This document shows, piece after piece, positions 43,706-56,179 of a DNA stretch of 64,000 bases. The stretch is from NCBI GenBank assembly GCA_951394405.1, contig OX596344.1, forward strand, positions 1,302,001-1,366,000, given 5' to 3'. Position 1 is the first letter of the stretch. The number at the start of each line of letters is the position of its first letter. The stretch comes from Coprinellus micaceus. Lineage: Eukaryota > Basidiomycota > Agaricomycetes > Agaricales > Psathyrellaceae. The notes under the pieces are model-generated. The model made no database searches and was not told where the DNA came from. It saw only the letters and a program-made list of their open reading frames with translations. The translations under genes and the position numbers were made by a program.

Positions 43706-46127
43706 GGTGCGCAAATCCTACGGTCACAATGCTAGAGTGCTCGTCGTTGTCGTGGTCGATGGCCAACCCTCGATTACACCATACACAGTGTTCGGCAGAC
43801 CGAGGCTCGCGGCCGCGACCCACATCTGATCCGGGCCACTCGGGGTGCAGTGCGCTCCTTGTGGTAGTACAACACCCCTAAACGCCCACAACAACGCGCA
43901 TTCACCACAATAGATCAAGTTAAATAGCCAGAAGCCTGAATAGCTGACGGTTTCACTTTTATCTCGAGCCAAATCTACTTTTTTCCATCTACGCACCTCG
44001 TGCGTCTACCAATATGTGCTATAGCTAGTAGGCAATGGCGGTTCTTATGGGGCCACTGGCAGAACGCTGGAATGTCGTAGATCTTGCCATTGCTTGGGAA
44101 GTTGGAAATAGTATTCTTGGTCTCCTGACTACTACTCCTCACCATTCTTGGGCCATATCTTTCCTACGCTGTGGCTAATGATGGTTTCCTGTCCCACCCG
44201 CACGACTTTTGGGCTAGGCGAAAGGCTGGTGTCGTTACTATTCGACAGTGCCAGGAGATCTCGGCTGAAAGCCGTGAGTATCCAGGTGGGTAACGAAACG
44301 CTTCTAGTGTCTGCTAGGTGCATAGATATTATCTGGGCGTGGCATCTAAATCGACCCTTGTCGTTTCAGCCTGAATTCCTGGCATTCCCTTCTTGGGCGC
44401 CAATTCCCAGCTACACACGCCTCGAGGCCAGTGTCATCGGGACAGGCTGTGCATCCCCGGCGTAGCGCCCATACCATATCAACCTCTTATCAAGTCAAAT
44501 CTCATCGCCGTCGAGGACGGAAACGCCGTACTCTTCATCAGACACGGAAGTCCTTGCTGACTTCTTCTAACTTTTGTCTGCTCCTCGGCTTACGACATGC
44601 TAACCCCCTAGCAAATCCCACTATCCCGTTTCTCGTCTGCTAACTTCACGACCCGGGTATCCCACTATAGGCTGGGCCATAGTACACGCATTTGCACTCC
44701 CGAGAGCGTCGAGCCGCTTGTGAGAGTCCCCGGGTCCTCGAAGGGGCTCACCACATGCTTCTGAGCGCGCATCCCATTGTTGAGACCAAAGTTAGATAGG
44801 CACCCATGAGATAGTGGTCTATAGTTAGCTGTACTAGTCGTGTGGCTACGAGATTCTCTTCATACATGTATCTCTCTGTACCTAACAAGGAAACGGAGTC
44901 GTAGCGTTGAGTGTCCAAGCAAAGTTAAAGCCACATTCCACCGGCCTAACGACCCACCCTGACTCCGCACGGATCTTTCTAAGACGCACCTTATCTACAC
45001 CGCCATAGGCGCCTGGAATCGGGGGATAAGATCCTCCAGCCCATATATTACGGCTATTTCCCCCTAATTCCCCGACATACCGGCGAAGGCAGTAAATTAG
45101 GCGCCCAATACTCAAGCGGCCATCATCTTCGGGAGGTGGGATCTGCAGCCGTACACAGCACTCACCTCCCGTTGATAGACCCTCTAGTCGAGCACGAAAC
45201 TAAAGAGCAATGCGAGAGTGAAACGGCGTCGATACAGATGTACAACAATTTTTCATATCCGCACTACTGTACGCATACGCGAGGAGACTATACTGGGGAG
45301 CTGGTGTCGATGATGTGGAAACCATCACCAGACTATGTACAAGAACAGAGGGGCAGGCGCTCGAAAGAAGACGTTTCTTTCAAACGCGATGTAGCGAAAG
45401 ATAGAGATTATCAGGGGGAAAAGGAGGCAGGGGAGAAAGCAGGGAGGTGGAGTGTGAGTGCGGGAGGGAAAACATAAGAAATAAAGTCAATAGTGCGGAG
45501 TGGACTAGTGTAATCACGAGTAATATAGGGGGAGGGTTGGACGAAAAGCGACGAGAGACGAACACGATAAGCAGACAAGAAACTGCGGAAGGGGAGAGAA
45601 ACGATGAGGCGATGGCAGGAGATGATAGGGCAGGGAAAGAGAAGCAAGTGGATTGAAACGAAATGAAGAAGTAAAAGCAGGAGTCGAGAGGAGGACGAAA
45701 AAAAAACTGGGGAAGGGCATGGCTCTACTTCTATGCACCCTCACAGGGGACGACGCGATACTCGGTCAATAGAAAGCGCAATAAAAATGGCACAGGCGTC
45801 CGAAGCTGTTCAAACGACGAGAGGGAGAGAAGGATGAGAGGAAAGGCTACTGTACAGATACACATAATACTTTTGGATGACGGTTCCAATCCAACCCAAC
45901 GATCCTCAAAGAACTGGGAGTTGCGGTTGAAGAGGACATAAACAGGATATCTCGATCCAAGATCGATTTTAGTAATGACTTCCGCGTCGAAGGCGACGGT
46001 TTTGTGGCAATAGCGACCCGCATGAAGGCGAAGGGAACGAGCGCAAATCGGCGGTTCCAAAGCAACGACAGCTATTCACAGCGATTAGCTTCCTATCCCC
46101 GACCTCAACCAACTGACGACTCACCAT
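43706..46127. other. Intergenic, 2.4 kb
   Basis: Between the Dap1-like gene start and the 3' end of the SFP1-like gene. A frame at 44148-44465 (105 codons) shows no domain. Recurrent-motif copies lie at 44464-44476, 45003-45015 and 45094-45109. A purine-rich plus-strand tract runs from about 45400 to 45720, i.e. C/T-rich in the sense of the SFP1-like gene downstream end. No RNA gene recognised. Confidence 0.5.
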
Positions 46128-46911
46128 CTAAGACATGTCCATCCCCATGCCAGCCGTCCAATCGCCCTGCGATTGTTGAGGTTGCGCTTGTCCCTGCTGT
46201 CCTTGATGGACTTGGTGAACCACCTGCTGCTGCTGCGCCGCATGCATCTGCATCGCGGCCTGGTACTGCCTCTGGAACTGCTGAGCGTACTGCTGGTACG
46301 CAGCCGCCGCCATCTGCTGCATCTGCTGCTGCGTAACCTGCTGCTGCCCTGGGCTCCCAGCTGTCGCGTGGTGTTGGCCAGGGGACGTGGCCGCAGAGAG
46401 TGGTGGCGAGGTCGGGGGCAGACCAGTGTTAATCCCGACGCCATTGACTTGCTGAACGTGAACAGGTACGACCTGGATCGGCGTGGTCATCGAGCTCGTT
46501 CCAAGAGCCCCGCTCAAGGAAGAGGTGGAAGTTGTCGGCAACGCGTTCAGGGAAGCGTTTACCGGAGGGGGAGAGGGAATATGCATGTTGGCAGCGTTAG
46601 CCTTCGGCGACGTGTTGGCGGAGGCAGGGACGGTCATGGGGATGGGAGTGCCGGTACGAGAGCTGCTCGCGGCGCGGGAGACGGGAACGCTTGCAGAGCC
46701 TTTCATGTGAGCGAAGGCAGACGAGTTGCCAAAGCGTTTGCGCCCTTCACGTTCCTCGTCCATCGCAAAAGTCGTTGCTCCGTAGTGGTTTGAAGAAGTT
46801 GGGGCGGGAGTGCTAGGGGTGCTATTAGAAATATTACTAGAGTAGTTGCTGTTCGTCGCATTTTGGTTGTGGCTCGATGCGCTATGGGTGTTAGACGAAT
46901 TCGACTGATGG

Positions 46912-46942
<31 letters not shown>

Positions 46943-49044
46943 CCCGCCTCTTCGCGGAGTGGTTGTTCTGGAGGCACTCGTGCTGTCCGCTCGCCAATAA
47001 AGCAAGCCCAACCGCACCGTGTTCACCACTGTGCTGGTAGTGATACCTCAGCCCGTTCATGTTCTTGTACCTCCTCTGGCAGTCACCAACGCCGCAGGCG
47101 AATGGTCTCAGCCTCTTCTCCGCCTCCCGCTCAACTTCCCTCAGCTCCGTCTCAGTGATGTTCATGCTCTGCAAGTTCAAATCATAGTAGCTGTTCAACA
47201 ACGCGGTGTCGAGCGTCGTCGGCAAGCCGCCGATCTGGCCCTGCTGGTTGCCATTCACATTCGAGCCGGTCGAGAGGGAACGGTTGAGGGGCTGGCCACC
47301 ATTGGCCAGAGTCTGCGCATCGCGCTCTCGGCGCTTGCGCTCCAACAAGTCCTTGACGTGCTCCAAGTCCTTGGGCGGGGCGAAGTTGCAGCTTCCATGC
47401 GTCATGTGGTACTTCAAGCCATTCGCCTGCTTGTAGCTCTTGTTGCAGTTGGGCTTGGGGCACCTGAATGGCTTCGAAAGCAAGAGGGAAGACGCAGGCC
47501 GCAGGACGTTTGCGGGGGCCGAGGGGTTGGCTAGGTGGGAAGACGATGACGCAGAAGCACCAGGGCCGTTCGTGGAATTGGCAGCGGAGTGAGATGGCTG
47601 GCCATGGCCGTTGGTGTTCGGATTCGAAGCACCATGACGCTGAGGAGAGGTAGCGGGACCCTGCGCACCGTTGGACGAAGTCTGGGCCTTGCCATGACCC
47701 GAGGCCATTGAGGGAGCTTGGTTCGCTGGCGTTGGGCTTGGGACGCGCGACGTTCCAGGCGTTCCCGCGGGGGTGCAGCTTGCGCTGGGGGCGAAGAGCA
47801 GGGCAGGAGGCAGGCAGCCGTTCATTTGCTGCTGCATCTGCGCCTGCGGGACATGCTGCTGTTGGTTCTGTTGTTGAGCCTGCTGCAAAGCTTGGACTTG
47901 CTGCCACGTCAAAGCACTTGCCTCATCGACGCTGGCGCCGTTGAATTGAGCACCAGGCAACCCACTAGAGTAGTCCGACGAGAATCGGGCGTAAGAGTTG
48001 AACGCCTCTTCCGGGTGAGCGAGAATCGCAGGAGAGGAAAGTTGCGAGCGAGGGTGGTAAGACAGGTTGAGGTTGAGGTTCGTTCGGATAGTTGAATTCC
48101 CCCCAGAACTGGAACCTGTGGGCGACGATTGTCGTGTGGACGCAGCGGTGCCAGAGAGTGGTGATGATGGCTGGGAAATGTACGGGGAGAAGTGGCCACC
48201 AGGTAAGTGGCTCGGTACGAAGGCATGCGGTGACGGATACGCGGAGAGCGGCGTGGATATGGGGGTGTCGGGTGGCGATGGCGCACCAGAGGATGGCGAC
48301 GAGTGGGAAGAGACTGAATGACCCGCCGACGGAATTGGTGCAGGCATAAATGGCGTTATCCCTGTTGTCGTGTTGTCGAGATCAAGCTCTAATTCCATGT
48401 CGTCGGGGTCGAACGACGAGTTGTGTGGTTGGCGGGGCTGCCCAAAGAGCTGCTGCTGCTGTTGCCGCTGCTGTCTCATCTGGGCCTGTTGCGCGGGTGT
48501 GAGCTCGTTCACTTGGGGGTTGAATGGAATCTGTATATGGGCCTGTGCATTCGGTGCGTCGCGGTCCAGCACGATGATGTGCACCTCTTCGAAATGTTCC
48601 AGAAGGGCGTGGAGGTCCTCCAGGTGCATTCCACAACACGTATAGTTCCGACACTGCGGGTCTCAGTCAATACAGCACGGCATTGCCACTGGTCTGACTC
48701 ACAAGCTCTCCCTCCCTGTCGAACACGTTGAGGGCGTTCAGAATCGAGTCGCGGTCGCCTTCGAGGGAGCTGGGTGTCTTGCCGGCCTCCCACGAGCTCA
48801 GCAAGCGATGTGTTGGTGAGCCTACTGGAATCCTGGACCCCCAGGACGATGGTATGCTACCCGACATGATGCCAGACATTCCATACGATCCCGCGCGCCA
48901 AGATATGGGGGAGCCGATGAACTGGCGGGTGTATGAGGCGGGGTTGAAGGGCCCCGACGACGAGCAGGAGTACGAGCCGGCGGTGTCCTGCATGCTGTAG
49001 TCGGACTGTGCGGGGCGAAGGGCGATGGGTTGGGAGGTAGACAT
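46128..49044 (-). CDS. SFP1-like: SFP1-like C2H2 zinc finger transcription factor
   Basis: Exons 49044-48703 and 48653-46128 (intron 49 nt) give 955 residues. A first, unusual finger-like block crosses the splice site: LCRNYTCCGMHLEDLHALLE followed by HFEEVH. Two C2H2 fingers follow: CPKPNCNKSYKQANGLKYH (from about residue 512) and CGVGDCQRRYKNMNGLRYH (from about 634), each with the KYKxxNGLxYH pattern of yeast Sfp1 and its S. pombe relative. Between and beyond are Ser/Pro/Gln/Asn-rich disordered regions, including a poly-Gln run encoded by CTG repeats (46915-46943). Sfp1 drives ribosome-biogenesis and growth genes downstream of TOR in yeast; the same role here is inferred. Joining exon 1 is needed to complete the N-terminal Cys/His block. 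Confidence 0.85.
46915..46943. repeat. CTG/CAG microsatellite coding poly-Gln in the SFP1-like gene
   Basis: Eight or more GCTGCT-type units on the plus strand encode QQQQQQQQ on the minus strand, followed by HHH. Confidence 0.8.
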
Positions 49045-50622
49045 TTGGGCTAATATATGTTAGTAGTAGAGTATAGTGTATACGAGTGAAGTGGTCGGGA
49101 GTAAGAGACGAATCCCACAGCAACTGAATCCACGAACCAATCCGATCTTCGGCCTATACAATTAATTAATTACTTATTTATTTATTTTATATCCCCTATT
49201 TGGTAACTGCAACGTGCTCTATCTCCGTCCGCGGTGCCATGTGCTCCCTCCTCGATCGTGCCTCCGACCCGCTCCACGACTGTCTCCAGACTCCAGGGAC
49301 GGATGAGGTTTCGCTGCTGCTCTCTCATCGATCTCTGAGAAGGTCTGTATACTCCAGGGGCAGCTTTCGACACCACTTTCCCTCCGAGTCATCCCGCGCT
49401 TCCGGGGACTTGTGTCCTTGGTCATCAAAGCAATGGCCCCTCCAGGTGCATGCATAATCACGGTGACCACCCTCTGCGTTTCAATACAACCGGTGCACGT
49501 CACGGAGGGGAGTCGAGAGCGTAGCCTTCTCCGTCATCAAGCCAAGGGCGACGAGCCCATCTTCGCCAACTCGTGCCGAAGACTTATCAGACGAGGCCCA
49601 CTGCATCTCATCTCCGCACTATGTCCTTGTGAAGACCCCAGCCTCGAGGCCCGCTCAGATTGACCCTCATCACCATATCACAGAACAACAAGGATTCTAG
49701 CCTTGCATCAGAAGGCGGTTCTGAACAAGAGGCTCGATCGAGGATGGCTCAGGGTGGCGTACAACCTCCTCTGGATCCCATCCCCCATTCTTACCAGCAG
49801 CTTGTATGTATGTGTGCGCGCTAGTAACACCGGAAAGAGGTGGCCGGCGTCGAAGCGCACATTCGAGGCCCCAGGGGAAGGTGCTATCGCTATCGATGCT
49901 GTTGCGACTCAATTGCAATTCACTCCCCCTGCTTCATCTCCGAGCCCCAAGTCGGACCCTCCCAACGCCTTGTCCTCGGCGCCGGCGTCTATGATATCCA
50001 GACTCCGAAGTACTGCAATGCGGCCTTGCGATTGATTCGTCCCTCCAAGTCTTCATGTACGTTCCTATAACGCTATGTTAAGCCTCTCCTTAGGCGGTGG
50101 CGTAATTAACCTCATAGCTATCGTCTCCTCGTTGCCAAAACTTTATCACTTATCTGGACGGGCGCTGGGAACCCCGCGCGGCCCTGCACGTACCGACACA
50201 ACCCCATTCTCTAGACCCTTACATCCATGAATTGCACTTCGGCCCTCTCGATCGCCCTCCCCGAGAAGGGTTGGTTATCTCTCACCTCGGTCTTAGCTCC
50301 CAAGATGCGTGTCACGGTAATTACTTTAGAACTTCGGGGGTTGGCTTTGTGCTTCGAGGCTCCAGGATGAAGGCGATATCCCTGATGAGAGGCCCGCGAT
50401 CGAGACCAAGTCCTTGCTCGTTACAGGGAAGGTCCGACGGACAGGTCCAAACGCGCAAGTCCGGACCTCGTTTTTCGAACCCCCATCCTGTCCCGGTACA
50501 ACCCCAATCCCATCCCCAAGGTTCCCCCGCGCAACCCCAACCTTGTCCAACCCCAGCCTACACCCAATCCGACCCCGACCCGACCCCGTCGTGGGCCACC
50601 CGGAACGCGAAAATGGTGCACC

Positions 50623-50723
50623 CTCCATACGTCTAATTGCCCGAGTCGGTGGCCCACACACGCTCCATACGTCCGATTGACCGAGCGGCCCACGTTGGCG
50701 GCTTGACACGTTCAATCGCCCGA
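50623..50723. repeat. Imperfect 40-bp tandem repeat, about 2.5 copies
   Basis: CTCCATACGTCTAATTGCCC at 50623 recurs as CTCCATACGTCCGATTGACC at 50663, each followed by CGAG, then G/C-rich GGCCCAC. A third partial copy (ACGTTCAATCGCCCGAG) starts at 50708, again about 40 bp on. Confidence 0.7.
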
Positions 50724-51120
50724 GGGGTCCGCATTGCGAGGTCGCGAGGTAACGTTGCCTTGTCGTTACCCTCGCGTTAAGCCCGAGTAGAGGCGTATGG
50801 CGCAGGGCTCACTATCACGCAGGCTGACGTATGGCATTGGCAGGCATCTCGCGCGGTGAAGGGCATCGCTCGATGTCGATGCCTCTCGAATGTTGGCCAC
50901 CGATCCAAGCTTCATCGAAACATTCGAGCCGCACACCCGGACGGGATTTACTTTCGCAAGTTCGAGCTTGAAAGGGGGATGGTAGGTAAGTGGGTACCTC
51001 GGGTACCGAGAATGTTGCGTTATCTTGGCGACACGGTCCCCGTCGTGTAAGCTCAAGCTCAAGACTAGGGAAGATAAGGTGAGGGTGAGGTGAACCGCGT
51101 AAACCCGTTTCCATCTTCGC

Positions 51121-51333
51121 ATGGACTTCCAGGTTATATTTATTCTACTTGCCCTTCTGAGCGTTACAGGAACAGCTATCATGCGCGAATGGACACATGG
51201 AACGACGGCCTGGGTAAGTCAGCCAGTGGCTGCCGAAAATAGCTGGGGAAGGGGGGTCTAACCTAACGATCTGTACATCGGACACGTCAGAGTACCTTCC
51301 GGAGAGCGAAGAAGGCGAAGTGAGGCGATACCA
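51121..51333 (+). CDS. Possible micro-gene for a short peptide with a hydrophobic head
   Basis: Exons 51121-51213 and 51301-51333 (intron 87 nt, GTAAGT...GTCAG) would give 41 residues: MDFQVIFILLALLSVTGTA followed by a basic tail FRRAKKAK. The head looks like a signal peptide or membrane anchor. There is no family match and the spliced tail is only 10 residues, so this may be chance. Confidence 0.2.
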
Positions 51334-53610
51334 GACGCCTACATCGAGGCCGGGAACCTCGAGCGAAATGGGTAGGTATATTTCCTAAATAATCAAAACA
51401 ATCCCCATTAATCTGAAATCCGACGGAGCTCATCACCAGTCCTTCACCTCACCCGGTGAAATATAGTTAAAGCATACTGGAAACTTAGAAGCAACATTTC
51501 TGCATCAACCACCTCCAACATCGAGCTCCCGCAAAATAGGCGCCCACCCGCGACATAGACTACGCGTATCATTGAAGTCTCGGGTACAAACCCCGCAGAT
51601 CCTGTCAAGCGACAATCTATCTGTCATATCGCGACGTCTCCCGAGCGCCCGTTATCTTCCGTGCGTGTCGGCGCCAAAGTCCTTCCGAGGCTATGTCGCA
51701 CCGCCTTCCTGACGTACATTCAATCCAGCCACGAATGAAGTCACTTCTTTCCTATTGTCTCGCGTCCGACCAATCGCACTCACTACACTTCTATGTGGCT
51801 TCCTCAGCGCTTACACACTTGCCGTCGTACGATATTCAAGGTGCCGGCCAGAGCCTAATTATGTATGTAACAGGCGTCATTGAATTGGTCAAGCTTCGAA
51901 AGGTAAGCTTGCCATGATGCTCCCTCGACCTTCACTGCCTCGCGGTACGCCGCCGTCCCAGGACCCGTGTATCACTCTCACCCACACATCCCAGGCTCCG
52001 TATCTCTCGGAACGATGGCGTGCTTGCTTTGTCAAGGTGGCAAAACGCGCAGCGCGTATGCCGCTGGGGGTCGACGCCAGCGCACACGGAGCTTCGTCAC
52101 CCCAGCGGATGCCACGTACCCTGTGATAAGGATTGATAGAATAGGTGGGGGTGGGTGTCTCTGGAGACTGTGAGAAGAGTGCGCGGGAGGAGGCTGTCAT
52201 GGAGAAGATGGAAGATAGCTCGTGTTTAAGCGCTGGGAACTTGGAGGCCTTATGCGCGTAGTTTGGCCCCGCGAACCGGGGCTTGGAACATTCTACCGGC
52301 AGTCTTTGGGACATTGCCTTTCAAGCTGGCATTCCCGCTCATTAATCACAAGGTTTGGACGTCTATACTGGTCATTTCGTGTCTCGTTAAGTGCTTCGAG
52401 CGAATCTAACTCGTTCCCACTGGCGAGATAGGCGCCTAACATTTGATGGCAAGCGCCAACGGCAGAAGATTGCCGCTGCGCAGCGATACTGATCTATCAT
52501 TCCATGCAGTGTGTCCGACTCGGTGGAGTTGGTTCCTGGATTGCCATTCGAATTCTCTGGTAAATTGCACTTACGGGGGTCCAATGTGGTGGCTTTGTCG
52601 CAACGCCGTGGAAGCTTGTGCGGCGATGTGGTCCTGTCATTCGTCCAAGCCATGCGTTTCATGCGTGTTTCAGGGTTTGACGTCTTGTTCTGCTTTGGGG
52701 GTTGCCCCAACGCCGTTGGACAGCGGGGATCATCCATGCTACTCGCTACCTCCACTTGGAATTGTGGTCGGTCGCGGTTCCGATCCTCGCAGCTTGTAGC
52801 CCTCTTGCTGGGACTTTTCACCATCCTCCTTGAACCCGCCTCCCCTCTGGACCTTCCATTACATTTTAGCGAAGCCCTTGCTCCTCCGGCGACAGCAAAA
52901 CACCCGTATCGTAAACCCTAGGCTGCGGAGAGTCGGAGAGCTTACTGTGCCATAGCCTCGGCACAACCCGTCGGCGTCGATCGTTTGCTTAACGTCAGCC
53001 CCGTCGATCACCCGGTTACTTTCATGCCGGCTTGCCGAGCAGGGTTATCCCTCCCTGCTAAGTCCCAACCCTACCTTATCCTTCTGTTATCTCCACGCCA
53101 ATTCAATGTCTCGGATGACATGTAGCAACGCAGTGAGGGTATTCCGCAGTGTTGCTACCGATCCCCAGTTAACCCTCGCGCTTCGCGACTGTCGCCTTCC
53201 CGATAGCCCACCCCGATCCGGTGCGCCGTAGCAGCCAAGGGACGTTTTAGTTCGGTTACGAATGAGATGAAGGCAGATATGAGACGATCTTAGCATGCCT
53301 GTCAGTAATTGAATTGCCTCAGACCTCAGGAGAGACACGGTAGTGGCGCGACTAACACCTTCTAATACCTCGAGGCTGTGAATGAATATCGACTTCCCAG
53401 GGGTTGGAGTAATTCGGGGGGTAGGCCCGCTCCCCACAGGGGAGCGACTTCTTTGCACCCATAGGGGGAAATTGCGTCAGGTCTACCCCTCGCACCGACG
53501 CCGCGAAACCTAGCAAGGTCCGTTTACCCTGAACCCATGGAAGTCGGTTGGTGTGCTTAGCTCAATTCGGAAGTCCCAAGGAACAGGGATTGTCGATTAC
53601 GAGCCTCGTT

Positions 53611-53799
53611 TTATTCATATACGACTTGGCCCGCACACGACCCAACAGCATGTCGGGGAATGGGTCCTGAATGCACAGTATCGATGATCACTTCAAGACC
53701 AGGGATTGCTCGAGCGAAGTGAAGCTGATCGGCAGGATTCATATCGAGCAATAGCAAGCGCGTCGATTGCACTTGATGAGAGCCTCTATAACCTTGAGC
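53611..53799 (-). pseudogene. Exon-like open frame without a start, possible gene remnant
   Basis: Between two stops the minus strand reads 62 codons with convincing protein composition: AQGYRGSHQVQSTRLLLLDM, NPADQLHFARAIPGLEVIID, TVHSGPIPRHAVGSCAGQVV. No flanking exon with matching phase could be found and I do not recognise the family. It is either a terminal exon of an unseen gene or a relic. Confidence 0.3.
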
Positions 53800-54271
53800 T
53801 TAACTATTTGGGGTTCTATGCCTATCGATGCGCCGGCTACTTGGGATATTTGGGTGGGGGGAGGAGAAGGCACCTCAATATTGGAAGGTTTGACCCGTAC
53901 CGAGGTCAAAGATGTCGCCGGGCGAGGAGATCGTGCCTCACTTCGCATATGAAGATCCGTGCTCGAGAACGTGGTATAACGTTTGTTTCTGGACCCTAAG
54001 AATAGCGAGTTTTTCGGAAGGCCTTCTCACCAGGCTCTCGCTGCGCAATGACCGCCTCCCGCACACATGGCCCCACAATGCCGACGGCTTAGTCAGTCGG
54101 ACAATGCCGACGAAATTGTCGTAAGCGCCCATCAAATATTCTCCAAGCACCCTGTCCTACCGATTCATGTGACTCGACGCTGTTCATACAGGTATCGCAG
54201 TGTTCGTAGGACGCGCGTACACCTGGTGAGTACCACTCTGAGCTTGAGTCACGTCTTTGGCTGAGAGTACA

Positions 54272-55843
54272 ATGAGCAGAGTTGCTGGAACGAAAATGGC
54301 CGCAGGACATAACCAGAACTACCAAACCATCTCTCAGGGGCCCTCAGAACGGAGAGATGGGGGCGAGGAAAAACTGACGCCGTTTTGGAAAAAGGTGGTC
54401 GCCAACAACGTCGGCCTCCTGCTCATTACTGGATCGGAACTGTTCTTTGCTTTCATGCATCTCGCAGTGAAAATCCTGAGCGGGATAGATCCACCAGTCA
54501 CGACATTTGAGGTTGGTAGCTCATACCGCTCCATTGAATCATGCCCTGACACACCTCAAGTTGATCTTCATTCGAATGGTAATCACCTACTCCGCTTCCA
54601 TCGCCTATATGGTCGCAACTGGCGTTCCAGACCCATTCTTTGGACCTAAAGGTGTTCGGCTGCTGCTTTTTTCGCGAGGAATTGGAGGGTGAGCGCTCCT
54701 CCAAAATCGCACAAACGAACACCTTACTTACTACGTGACATAGCTTTATTGGCCTCTACGGGATCTACTTCTCCCTCCAGTACCTTTCCCTTTCTGACGC
54801 GACCGTCCTTACATTCCTTGCGCCCATGTTTACAGCAGTGGCTGGTGCTGTGTTCCTCAGGGAGTATCTCTCCATAAAGCAGGTCCTGGCTGGATGTGCG
54901 TAACGGCGCTCCTTCGTTTGGGTTGCCTCGTTAACTGTGTTTCTTAGTCGTCAGCCTGGGCGGTGTAGTGCTCATTGCGAGACCCCCTTTCATTCTTGGC
55001 TACCCAGATGACGGGTCGTCTCCTGGTGGTGAGGCAGGGGTCACACCTGCTCAAAGACTGTTCGCTGTTGGGTGCGTTCAAAACTTCACCATGTATTTTA
55101 GCGCTATTGCTGAACGCCTCGGATAGTGTTGCGCTGTTCGGCGTCCTCGGTACCACGCTCGCATGTGAGTACATCCCTGGGTGACCCTCGACTCCTCCCA
55201 ACCTTGTGCGCAGTTACGAGCCTTCGAGCAATCGGCCACAAAGCGCACACTATGCACTCCATGGTTTCTTTCTCTGGACAAGCGATGGTGTACTCCGGAA
55301 TTGCGTAAGGCTGTTCTTCTAATCTGGAGCTCCAATTTGCCCTGACATCAATCCGACTAATAGATTACTCGTCTCTGATACGCCATTCGTCGTCCCGACG
55401 AAGCTTAGCTGGCTGGCTATGCTCATTATGATTGGTATTTTCGGCTTCTTCGCCCAGATTCTCCTCACTATGGGTCTTCAACGCGAGACAGCAGGAAGGG
55501 GAACGATGGCTGTGTATACCCAGGTGAGGTTTACTCCATGTCTTTTCCCGTTGGCTGTTCGTTAACCTCATTCGTGACAATAGATTGTGTTTGCCACTAT
55601 CTTGCAACGGCTCTTTTTACACTCGACTCCTCCACTTTTGTCGGTAGTCGGAACTCTGATCATCCTCTCTGCTGCACTTTACACGGCGGTAAGTTATGTC
55701 CAGCTTTTCCTCGAATTTTCGGTTGCTGACTACATCTACAGCTCAGCAAGGTCAAAGCGAAGGAACAGATCAGCCCTGTCCCTGTGGAAGGTCAGGCGGA
55801 CGAAGAGCAAGGGCTGTTGAGCGGGGAACTTTCCAGGGACTGA
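54272..55843 (+). CDS. EamA/DMT-superfamily membrane transporter, copy 1
   Basis: Nine exons (54272-54511, 54561-54688, 54744-54895, 54948-55071, 55127-55164, 55214-55304, 55364-55523, 55584-55688, 55742-55843) give 379 residues with about ten membrane segments in two EamA halves. Landmarks: NNVGLLLITGSELFFAFMHL, DPPVTTFELIFIRMVITYS, YFSLQYLSLSDATVLTFLAP, VSLGGVVLIARPPF, GVALFGVLGTTLAFTSLRAI, FGFFAQILLTMGLQRETAGR, GTLIILSAALYTAL. The type resembles fungal drug/metabolite transporters related to human SLC35G proteins; the substrate is unknown. It is a close paralogue of the gene at 59415: exon lengths 152, 38 and 91 nt are identical. Unlike that copy it has an intron between YTQ and IVFAT. The soluble ends are short. 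Confidence 0.88.
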
Positions 55844-56179
55844 CTTTCCAGCATTTAAATGCGTCTTACCCGGCGTGCCATACCACGACGCAATGCCTCT
55901 TACGAGATACGACCGCTACTAACCCTAACATTAAGTGCCCGAGTAGATTGCACTAGAACGAATACTGACGAACCTTGCTGCTAAATGTCGGACATTTGAG
56001 GTCCCAACCCGAGCCGATCTATCGTGCATAGCTTACCTACATACCAAGCTTAACGTGCTTCTGAGGTCCGGGTATATATTCTGCGCAATCGCTTTCATCG
56101 ATACCATCACCATCTCCCAATCTCATCCCTCCTCGTGCACTTTCCTCTCCTTTCCCGGTACCCACAGCATTCCTGGCCA
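55844..56179. other. Intergenic between transporter copy 1 and the hydrolase gene
   Basis: 336 bp holding a 3' region and a promoter, with TATATATT-like text (GTATATATTC) at about 56071, some 110 bp before the next ATG. Nothing else. Confidence 0.5.

Larger units (their letters stand above)
49045..54271. other. 5.2 kb gene-poor region
   Basis: The longest gap of the window. It contains two low-confidence exon-like items (51121-51333 plus, 53611-53799 minus), a C-rich low-complexity tract (about 50480-50590, CCCCAACCC-type), a 40-bp tandem repeat (50623-50723) and recurrent-motif copies at 51533-51548, 52425-52440 and 54118-54133. Frames at 49703-50035, 51693-51917 and 52511-52921 show no domain. 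I see no transposase, reverse transcriptase or terminal repeats. Confidence 0.5.

Noticed and set aside
44148..44465. 105-codon plus-strand frame in the 43.7-46.1 kb gap
   Set aside because: Parts look protein-like, but there is no domain, no neighbouring exon and no family resemblance.
46173..46793. 206-codon plus-strand Leu/Arg-rich frame
   Set aside because: Antisense of CAG-rich coding sequence in the SFP1-like gene.
51693..51917. 74-codon frame followed by a GTAAGC donor-like site
   Set aside because: No acceptor with matching phase gives a longer product; not recognised.
52511..52921. 136-codon plus-strand frame
   Set aside because: Overlaps other equally long frames on both strands; no domain.
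49045..54271. Search for a transposon explaining the gene-poor region
   Set aside because: No long terminal or inverted repeats, no transposase or reverse-transcriptase motifs were seen by eye.
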